Shown here: one piece after another, positions 58,032-64,000 of the stretch | How the letters are laid out: the number at the start of each line of letters is the position of its first letter | Position numbering within the stretch: position 1 is the first letter of the stretch | From: a virus | Virus record (IMG/VR): IMGVR_UViG_3300037359_000101 | Span: 1 to 64,000 of that record | Strand: one strand, 5' to 3' | Length of the DNA: 64,000 nucleotides | Made by a program: the position numbers and the translations under genes | Notes under the pieces: generated by a model | The model's input: only the letters and a program-made list of their open reading frames with translations | What the model was told of the DNA's origin: nothing | Database searches by the model: none

Positions 58032-58723
58032 AGCAACAGTTCCTTATGTTCAGCGATCCCGTCACGCAGCTTGGCGATTGCTTTTCGGTGCGCGGCGTGG
58101 ACGCCCGACCGCGTAATTCCAAGCAGGTTTCCGATCTGCACAAAATTCAATTCACCCATGTAAGCCAAGTCAAGGATCATCCACTGTTGCTCTGACAGAT
58201 TATCAGCCAGCACGCGGCGGATTGTCTCCCAGTGGTCTTTGGCCAGCAACGGCTCCGGGTCCGGCGTCTGAATCTCACCCGTGATTATCTCCCGCTTGGA
58301 GATTTCTCGGTCGTCCTCGGGACCCGTAGGCCGGCCCCGATCCTTTTTCAAGCATCCCCCCTGATGATCCAGCACGTCCACCGACAAGACTTCGGCGGCA
58401 TTACGGACCGTGTTCAAAGAGGACCAATACCGCTTCATCCGTCCGCGCAACCCCGCTTTGGCGAAGGCAAAGAACCTTCCCTTGCTCGGGTCAAATCGCC
58501 GGCCACTCATGGTCAACTCCTGATAACAGAGGCTTATGCGGTCTCGCACCCCGATTTGATCGTAGCTCACCCGCTGAGAGTAAAGCAACGCCGCGTGCAT
58601 GTTGGCCATGACCAAAGTGTTCAGCGCCGTCTCGTCACGCCGCTTTATTTTCTGGGCAAGCTCCGCTTCCGCTTCGCGGGAGAGCTTCACCTTGTCAAAC
58701 TGATCTAGCGGGTTGTCGTTCAT
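58028..58723 (-). CDS. phage RNA polymerase sigma factor (sigma-70 family)
   Basis: 231 residues. Region 2: ALNTLVMANMHAALLYSQRV, ICYQELTMSGRRFD-like segment (YQELTMSGRRFDPSKG) and FFAFAKAGLRGRMKRYW. Region 4 (about 170-220): LSEQQWMILDLAYMGELNFV, then IGNLLGITRSGVHAAHRKAI, the HTH that contacts the -35 box. It would redirect host RNA polymerase to phage promoters, and the GACTRT-class motifs in this genome are its likely targets (inferred). ATG 58723 overlaps the primase stop (TAATG). Confidence 0.87.
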   Translation of the reverse strand: MNDNPLDQFDKVKLSREAEAELAQKIKRRDETALNTLVMANMHAALLYSQRVSYDQIGVRDRISLCYQELTMSGRRFDPSKGRFFAFAKAGLRGRMKRYWSSLNTVRNAAEVLSVDVLDHQGGCLKKDRGRPTGPEDDREISKREIITGEIQTPDPEPLLAKDHWETIRRVLADNLSEQQWMILDLAYMGELNFVQIGNLLGITRSGVHAAHRKAIAKLRDGIAEHKELLL

Positions 58724-60843
58724 TAAAATCGGTAAAACCTCCAAATTCGAGAGTTGTGCGCGCCCTGGTTGACCTCGCCCCGGATGGAGCCCTCGCGTTG
58801 AATCTGCTCCAGAAATCGGCTGATTTGATCCAGCCGAAGCGACTTGAGCACGAGGTCGTTTCCTTGCGTGGCAAGAACCGCTCGAAGCAGTGAGGAAACG
58901 GTTCCCTCCCAGAACTTGCCATCCGGGTTATCCCGAAAGTGAACCGCCAGGAATTCCACCAACACCTCTTTGAAGGACGCCGTCGGCGAACTTTGATACG
59001 TCTGGTCCAGCAGCGCTTTCTCTTGATACGCCTTGTAGCCATATCGGGCATCTCGCTCCACCTCGGCGGGCGGCTCCCAGTCCAACAGCCAGCGCAGGAG
59101 GAACGGAAGCTCGACGCTGATGGTGCGCGACAGTTCCCCGCGATCTGGAAAAACTATCTGTGAGGTGGACTGGCACCGGAACAGGCAGGTCTTGTCGAGG
59201 CTTGAGTTATCCAAGGGACCAACGATTCGACTGGAAATAAAGTCAAGATTCGTCGTGCAGCCGATTCGACCCATCCATTCCACCATCACCGCATTTTGAA
59301 ACTTGGTGTTACAGAGAAACTGCTGGTTCGCGGCGACCTTCTTGAACATCATGTGCGTTCGATTCACCGACTGCTGTGATCCCGAAGGAGAGTCATCGTC
59401 CAGGACCCAGTGCGCCCGCTTCATCAAATGCGAGTTGAACGTCGAGCCCGCCACGAGGTAGTCGGAAGCATCGACGTATCCGCCCACCGCGTTACCAACC
59501 ACCTGACGATTGCACAGAGTTTTCCCGATGCCCGCGCCGCCCATCAAGAAAAAGTTCTGCCCCGGGCGCGGGTCGTAGTTCAGCGCCGATTGGTAGAAGT
59601 GCTTGAAGCCGGCCAGCCAGAAAGGAAGTTGAGTCGGCGGATTGAAAAGCAAGTCCAACCACCTCGACAGGAATGGGAAATTGCCCTGGCCGCCCCAAGA
59701 CTGGGTTCCTTCGGCAGGAGGCACCGGCGTTCCAGAGTAGGTGTTCAGCTTGCGTTCGCCGTCGAACATGATGAGCCCGGACCGGCGCAGCACAAACGGG
59801 GCAGCCCCGGTCACGCACTGGTGGTTGAACAGATGCTCCAGGGCGGCTTCCTGCTGGCTGATTCCGCCCTGTCCTGGCTTGGCGCTCAGCCGACAGGACA
59901 CCTTGAAGTAGTTCAGCAACTCGGCTTTCTCCAAGGCCACATAGACCCCGCTTTTTCGACGCCAGAACTGCTTGGAGTCCCACCAGATGTCCTCGGTCGC
60001 TTTTGCTATGGCGTCCGCCTGAAATTTGTCGGTAAACTCTTTACCAAGCAAATCCGTCCAGGAATAGAACGGCTTTGCAGCGTGGGCGGCGAAGGTAAAC
60101 AGTCCGCCGAGCTTGAGGATAGCGGACTGCGGCGACACACTCCCCGCGATCCAGAACGAGGGTCCTTGGGTGTCCAAGTCGAACGGACCCGGCCAGTTGA
60201 ACGCAGGATACCGCTCTTTCAGCGCTTTCTCCACCAGATCAAGCGGGACGCCCTCGTCATCGCCGGCCTTGAATCGGAATTTCTTCCCGCACTCGACAAA
60301 GAACGATTGCGCCACGTTGGCTGGAACTGGCGGGTTAAGCTGTTCCCACTGGCACCCGTTACAGTAAAGCCGGCTGGTCTCCTCGAACGCTGGCCGGTCC
60401 AGGCCCGGGAGCAACCCGAGGCGCAGCCAGTCGTGAGCTTCCTGGAGGATGAAGGTGCAGAAGGCCCGGTCACATACGGGGAGGGGAACGTCAAGCACCC
60501 ATACCAGCCGGAAGTTTCCGCCCAGCGAGGTCTCGAAGTAGGTGGGCTTGATCTCCATCACCTTTATCGCTTCCGCGATTCGCTCCGCTGGAATCTGAAT
60601 ATCGTAGTCAGCTACGAAACCGTGAATTGACTGCGGCGGATTGTCCTTGCTCACCCGCTGCGTAGCGGAGACGGCCTCAATCGCCGTGTAGAAGTTGTGG
60701 CGTGTGGATGGATTCTGATACCACCTTTGGCGATCCGACTTATCGCCGCGAATCTGCGCGGTGATCTCCTCGGTGGACTTGAATGCCCAGGGATCGGACG
60801 GTTGCAGCGACGGTGTGGTCAGGTTCTCTACGGCGAAAAACAT
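58723..60843 (-). CDS. primase-helicase (AEP-like primase + SF3-like helicase, 706 aa)
   Basis: The N-terminal 300 residues have IHGFVADYDIQIP (acidic primase-type site near 73-80), FRLVWVLDVPLP and CNGCQWEQLN, resembling archaeo-eukaryotic primases. The C-terminal helicase domain has FFLMGGAGIGKT (Walker A about 434-442), HWVLDDDSPSG (Walker B) and GRIGCTTNLDF. It should prime and unwind at the fork, working with the family A polymerase. Overlaps the sigma gene's start. Confidence 0.82.
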   Translation of the reverse strand: MFFAVENLTTPSLQPSDPWAFKSTEEITAQIRGDKSDRQRWYQNPSTRHNFYTAIEAVSATQRVSKDNPPQSIHGFVADYDIQIPAERIAEAIKVMEIKPTYFETSLGGNFRLVWVLDVPLPVCDRAFCTFILQEAHDWLRLGLLPGLDRPAFEETSRLYCNGCQWEQLNPPVPANVAQSFFVECGKKFRFKAGDDEGVPLDLVEKALKERYPAFNWPGPFDLDTQGPSFWIAGSVSPQSAILKLGGLFTFAAHAAKPFYSWTDLLGKEFTDKFQADAIAKATEDIWWDSKQFWRRKSGVYVALEKAELLNYFKVSCRLSAKPGQGGISQQEAALEHLFNHQCVTGAAPFVLRRSGLIMFDGERKLNTYSGTPVPPAEGTQSWGGQGNFPFLSRWLDLLFNPPTQLPFWLAGFKHFYQSALNYDPRPGQNFFLMGGAGIGKTLCNRQVVGNAVGGYVDASDYLVAGSTFNSHLMKRAHWVLDDDSPSGSQQSVNRTHMMFKKVAANQQFLCNTKFQNAVMVEWMGRIGCTTNLDFISSRIVGPLDNSSLDKTCLFRCQSTSQIVFPDRGELSRTISVELPFLLRWLLDWEPPAEVERDARYGYKAYQEKALLDQTYQSSPTASFKEVLVEFLAVHFRDNPDGKFWEGTVSSLLRAVLATQGNDLVLKSLRLDQISRFLEQIQREGSIRGEVNQGAHNSRIWRFYRF

Positions 60844-60857
60844 TTGATTTAGGGAGC

Positions 60858-61358
60858 CTACTTGGATTTAGGTGCGGAGACAACCGGTTTCGGGAAGTTC
60901 AACTGAGCGATAGCGCCGAAGTAGCGGAGGGCTGCTGCGTCCCGGGCACGGGCTGCCGCCTCCTCTGAAAGGAAAAGTCCCAAATACACGCTTTTATTGT
61001 CCACGGTAATCCCGGCTTGCCACTTCTGAGCCTTTCGATGGAGAAATACCCCACGAAAACGGGACGTCTTCTGGGTCCTCGGCGTGCGATACGCCCTCTG
61101 GTTTCCCGTGTGAGTGGTCAACTCCAAATTCTCCCGCAAATTATTCAATCCGTTTCCGTCAATGTGGTTGACTTCCAGCCCAGCCGGCGCGCGCAGGATA
61201 CAGCGATGGAGATACACATACCGCTTGCCCTCGTAGCGCGCGGCATTCCAAGTGTGCTTCCGTTTTTGGGCTGTCCAGCGGTGTTTACTAGCCCAGTTAA
61301 AAACATCGGTATCGACTTGGGCAAATAGCCCCTATGACAGCGGTAGCAGCTTTCTCAC
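60858..61358 (-). pseudogene. HNH-AP2 homing endonuclease with an in-frame amber stop
   Basis: The readable part has an HNH core (VNHIDGNGLNNLRENLELTT) and an AP2 DNA-binding domain (SRFRGVFLHRKAQKWQAGIT, YLGLFLSEEAAARARDAAA). Upstream in frame the reading continues to GTG 61358, which overlaps the polymerase stop as GTGA. The N-terminus would read MRKLLPLS-amber-GLFAQVD. In this family the position is the conserved Q of PLTQGK-type starts, so TAG (61332-61334) replaces CAG. TAG is a normal stop elsewhere here. A short product from GTG 61217 (119 aa) could still be made. Inserted between polymerase and primase, a typical target site. Confidence 0.75.
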
Positions 61359-63331
61359 TTTAGGTAGTGTTTCACTTCCTTGGCTTCGGCTGAAATCGGG
61401 CATCCCCGCAGCCACTCGGGGCAGTAGGACATAACCTGCTCGACGTCCTTGGCCGTAACGTTTTGGTCTACTTCCAACACAGCTTCGTCGTGTATGCTAA
61501 AGAGGGTGGTCCAGCCGGCGTCTTCCAGCTTAATGAGATGCTCGGCGAACACGTCCCGCGCGGTGGCCTGAACGAGATTCTCGGTCAACTTGCCCCCGTA
61601 GAATTTCTTCCAGCGGCCGTCAGTGGTTGCCGAATACTCGGTTGACCGCTTCGGCAGGCCGGTCTCTTTGTCCTTCTCGATCCGGGTGGATGCCCGCACG
61701 CGGTCATACCGGAGCTTTCTGCCATTGGGCAAGGTGATCGCAAAATCGCTTCCCACCGACATCTTGAACGAATTGCCCAGCCGCTCCCACAGCGCCACGA
61801 TCTTCGGATTCTGCGCGCGAAAATCCTTCACGATCTGCTTGCTCGTGGCTCCCCAGCCGGACGCTTTCTTGACTGCCCCGGTGAACGGATTAGTCTCCTC
61901 GATCCACTCGGGATCATCGACGGTAATGTCCAGCCGGGCGAGGTCCTGGGCCATAGCGATGAACTTCTCCCATCCGCACTGGTAGCCAAGCCCGAGGATA
62001 CGGGCTTTGGCCAACTTGTATTGCTTGGAATTCTTATCCATCTTGTCCCCGGTGAATCCCATCGACGTGCGAGCGTGGGCCACGTAGGGAGAATCGCCCG
62101 CAGACACCCGCTTGAGGAATTCCCAGTCACCCACGAGCCAAGCCAGCACCCGGGGCTCGATCTGGGACAAGTCCGACACGATCATTTTCTTGCCCGGGCG
62201 CGGGATAATCAAACTCCGGAAGTCGATCACGTAGCGCATCCAGGAGGGTAGCTTTCCGGTCTCTTCACCCTCGTCCAGGCCGGCATCCACCCGCTTGTCG
62301 CTCAACTCCAGCAGCCCAAGCTCGTTGCACACGGCGGGCCGCTTGCGTTGGTTCTGGAGGTTAATACGGGCATCCCCCGACCAGCGGCCGGTGTGAGCGC
62401 CGAAAAACTTCAGAGAAAAAGGCAGCACTCCCTCCGGAGACAGGCGCTCCTTAATTGTCTCGAAGCTCTTGTATAGCTTGTTGATTGACCGCCATGCTCC
62501 GAGCGCGAGAATCCAAGGATGCTTCGGCGCGTAGGTTGCCTCCCAGGCAAGATAGGCTTCCTCGTCATCGCCCTTCACCGGAGGGCACGGAATACCAACC
62601 CGGCGGCATTGCTCCGCGATGCACTTGGTAGCCGTGGGCTTCACGTTGAATTCGTCCCAAGTGTCATCTTCGCCGGACTCCTTGATCCAGGGGATTAGGT
62701 TCTCGGTGTTTAAACGCATCTCGTGCGATTGCCAGATGTAGTCGTTTAGCTTTCCGGTGTCGATCTGGACGCCGCGCATTCCCTGCTCGCGCGTCATCAC
62801 GCTCAGCCGGCGCTCCAGTTCGGGGAACTGCGGCGAGAACTTGTCCCAGAGCTTCCAGCACCAGAGGGCGTCCGACCGGCCAGCGGCCATGATCTGTTCC
62901 CGCTCCGCTTCGCTATAGTCCTGCGGCCAGTTCTTCCCATCGGCCACGTCGCGGTATTCCTTGCTCACCCGGACGCCGAAAAGATGCTCCACTGCTTGCT
63001 GGAGCGCCCGACGATTGCAGAGGTAGGAAGTCAGGTCAGCGGTGCAATACCAAGAGGGCGTATCCAAGGCGGGTGCCCAGCCCCGCTTGACCATCTCCAG
63101 GTAAACCGCCTTATCGAATCGGGCATTGTGAGAGAGTAGCGGGCGGCCCTTAATCGAATCCCAGTTGAAATCCTTCCGGGGGCCAGACCAGCACTGCGAC
63201 CCATCGGAGACTGAAATCAAGTAGGGATCGAATAGCTCGTGGGCGCAGTATTGCTCGGGGATCATTTGCTTGAGCCCGTAGCGGAGTTTCTTCGAGTAGA
63301 AAGTCTCGAAGTCGATTGCGACGGGATTCAA
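61355..63331 (-). CDS. DNA polymerase I family (family A)
   Basis: 658 residues. N-terminal 3'-5' exonuclease with AIDFETFYS and SHNARFDKAVYLE. Polymerase motif A DLSQIEPRVLAWL (near 387), motif B KARILGLGYQCGWEKF, and motif C SIHDEAV (near 614), all with the catalytic acidic residues. It is the replicative polymerase of the phage. Start: TTG 63331 forms a TTGA overlap with the preceding gene; a TTG two codons earlier (63337) is an alternative. Confidence 0.92.
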   Translation of the reverse strand: MNPVAIDFETFYSKKLRYGLKQMIPEQYCAHELFDPYLISVSDGSQCWSGPRKDFNWDSIKGRPLLSHNARFDKAVYLEMVKRGWAPALDTPSWYCTADLTSYLCNRRALQQAVEHLFGVRVSKEYRDVADGKNWPQDYSEAEREQIMAAGRSDALWCWKLWDKFSPQFPELERRLSVMTREQGMRGVQIDTGKLNDYIWQSHEMRLNTENLIPWIKESGEDDTWDEFNVKPTATKCIAEQCRRVGIPCPPVKGDDEEAYLAWEATYAPKHPWILALGAWRSINKLYKSFETIKERLSPEGVLPFSLKFFGAHTGRWSGDARINLQNQRKRPAVCNELGLLELSDKRVDAGLDEGEETGKLPSWMRYVIDFRSLIIPRPGKKMIVSDLSQIEPRVLAWLVGDWEFLKRVSAGDSPYVAHARTSMGFTGDKMDKNSKQYKLAKARILGLGYQCGWEKFIAMAQDLARLDITVDDPEWIEETNPFTGAVKKASGWGATSKQIVKDFRAQNPKIVALWERLGNSFKMSVGSDFAITLPNGRKLRYDRVRASTRIEKDKETGLPKRSTEYSATTDGRWKKFYGGKLTENLVQATARDVFAEHLIKLEDAGWTTLFSIHDEAVLEVDQNVTAKDVEQVMSYCPEWLRGCPISAEAKEVKHYLK

Positions 63332-63552
63332 GCGCAACGGTCCTCCACCATCGCCCGGTAGGCGTCAATAGTTCCTGACATTTGAGTTATCCTTTCTTCG
63401 AGAATTGCGATCTGCCGGTCTTTCTGTTCCAGCAGGCAGCCGGGACACACACCTGGATCAGAAGCGTGTGCCCGGCAGATTGTTACCGAGTCCGGCCCAG
63501 CGTCTTGCCGCAAGTCGGCTGGCGTCTCACTTTTTCTTGAATCATTCGACAT
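63328..63552 (-). CDS. small CxxC-containing protein (74 aa)
   Basis: CRAHASDPGVCPGCLLEQKD suggests a CxxC-type zinc site, followed by a leucine-zipper-like helix (RQIAILEERITQMSGTID). Its stop overlaps the polymerase start (TTGA). Could be a dimeric regulator; family unknown. Confidence 0.55.
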   Translation of the reverse strand: MSNDSRKSETPADLRQDAGPDSVTICRAHASDPGVCPGCLLEQKDRQIAILEERITQMSGTIDAYRAMVEDRCA

Positions 63553-63833
63553 ACGAGCCCATTGAGGGCAGCCCCAACCTTACCAAGGAGGGCACCCGTC
63601 AGACAACTGCTATTTTCGGCAGGCTCCAGCGGCTCGTATAGCTGAGTCGGATGCTGGTTCCGGATGTTCCGGACCAGCGCCTCGACATCGGCGCTCACCT
63701 CGTCCAGGAAGTCCTGGCCCACCCGGTTGAACCGGCCGCCCCGAAACTTTTCAGAGCACCGGAGGGCGTGAGCCCGGATTGCGGACTCGTTGAGAAAACG
63801 CCCCGAGGAGAGATCGAGTGGCACGTCATTCAT
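63483..63833 (-). CDS. hypothetical protein, faint histone-fold-like pattern (116 aa)
   Basis: Residues about 15-65 (NESAIRAHALRCSEKFRGG, FNRVGQDFLDEVSADVEALV) have the helix-turn-helix spacing seen in DUF1931-like bacterial/phage histone-fold proteins. The rest (LTGALLGKVGAALNGLVCRM) is helical and has several cysteines. The resemblance is by eye only. Overlaps the 74-residue gene by 70 bp in another frame. ATG 63833 is preferred over an upstream in-frame start. Confidence 0.5.
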   Translation of the reverse strand: MNDVPLDLSSGRFLNESAIRAHALRCSEKFRGGRFNRVGQDFLDEVSADVEALVRNIRNQHPTQLYEPLEPAENSSCLTGALLGKVGAALNGLVCRMIQEKVRRQPTCGKTLGRTR

Positions 63834-64000
63834 AATCGTCCTCGCCTTCCAGTTCCGCCGGTATCTCAAAGGACATCGGCTTTTTGTTGCAGGGACACAG
63901 GACAGCGCCAGACTCTTCCAGCCACTTCCGGCTGGTGCGGATGGAATAGCCGCAATCTTTGCACTCGCACTTGACCATGCGGGTGGTTTGTTTTTTCGTG
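63826..64000 (-). CDS. zinc-ribbon end of a gene cut by the window edge (SprT-like)
   Basis: The minus frame stays open to the edge. The visible C-terminus reads KKQTTRMVKCECKDCGYSIR, then TSRKWLEESGAVLCPC, a CxC..C....CxC zinc ribbon as found at the end of SprT-like metalloprotease-type phage proteins. The catalytic part would lie outside the window. An ATG at 63978 could give a 50-residue protein, but the sequence before it looks like true coding. Overlaps the next start by 8 bp. Confidence 0.55.
   Translation of the reverse strand, partial: TKKQTTRMVKCECKDCGYSIRTSRKWLEESGAVLCPCNKKPMSFEIPAELEGEDDYE

Noticed and set aside
61332-61334. Genome-wide TAG-to-glutamine recoding
   Set aside because: Several genes (e.g. 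ending at 15165, 44322 and 55304) end with TAG at natural positions, and no other long gene needs a TAG read-through.
1-64000. tRNA or rRNA genes
   Set aside because: No convincing cloverleaf or rRNA segment was seen by eye. A dedicated tRNA scan would be needed to be sure.

Overview
The window looks like most of the genome of a podovirus-type tailed phage, probably taken from a metagenome. There is a large terminase, portal, putative scaffold, major capsid protein, T7 gp11/gp12-like connector and nozzle proteins, ejection (internal virion) proteins and one giant 3355-residue virion protein. There is no tape-measure, sheath or long-tail module. The DNA is GC-rich. The lipobox protein and the Ig/FN3/LRR-type adhesins suggest a Gram-negative host, but the host phylum cannot be read with confidence.

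Layout. (1) Positions 1-10071 are all on the minus strand: an early/replication arm with an SF2 helicase, an SMC/RecF-like ATPase, nucleotide-metabolism genes (a DUF1937 + dATP/dGTP diphosphohydrolase fusion and a dNMP kinase-like protein) and many tiny genes, mostly coupled by ATGA or GTGA overlaps. (2) 10072-10518 is a divergent intergenic region with promoters facing both ways. (3) 10519-55304 is all on the plus strand: small accessory genes and a possible small terminase, a beta-helix repeat protein, an LRR/FN3 adhesin, a serine recombinase, terL, portal, scaffold, a five-gene sugar cassette (three glycosyltransferase-like genes plus GDP-fucose synthase and GDP-mannose dehydratase), major capsid protein, terminator, connector/nozzle, fibres, a cupin, ejection proteins and the 10-kb polyvalent gene. 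(4) 55301-64000 is on the minus strand again: a LuxR-type regulator, metallophosphoesterase, RuvC-like nuclease, phage sigma factor, primase-helicase, broken homing endonuclease and family A DNA polymerase. If the genome is circular or circularly permuted, the two minus-strand blocks are one replication arm and the genome has only two long divergent operons.

How it fits together. The phage encodes its own sigma-70-like factor (58028-58723). At least eight intergenic sites share the pattern TTGAC-like box, 17-18 bp, GACTRT-like box, most with a start codon only 5-9 bp further on. This suggests a phage-specific promoter class producing nearly leaderless mRNAs, used for the first early gene, the first late gene, portal, capsid and others. 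The giant virion protein carries a zincin-like HEAGH motif, a radical-SAM domain with the CxxxCxxC cluster, a GNAT domain, a histidine phosphatase and repeated modules separated by a recurring QFxxP-like linker. One of those modules also occurs as a stand-alone early gene. The sugar cassette next to the capsid gene suggests fucosylated virions. Two probable frameshifts and one amber-interrupted homing endonuclease should be checked against reads.
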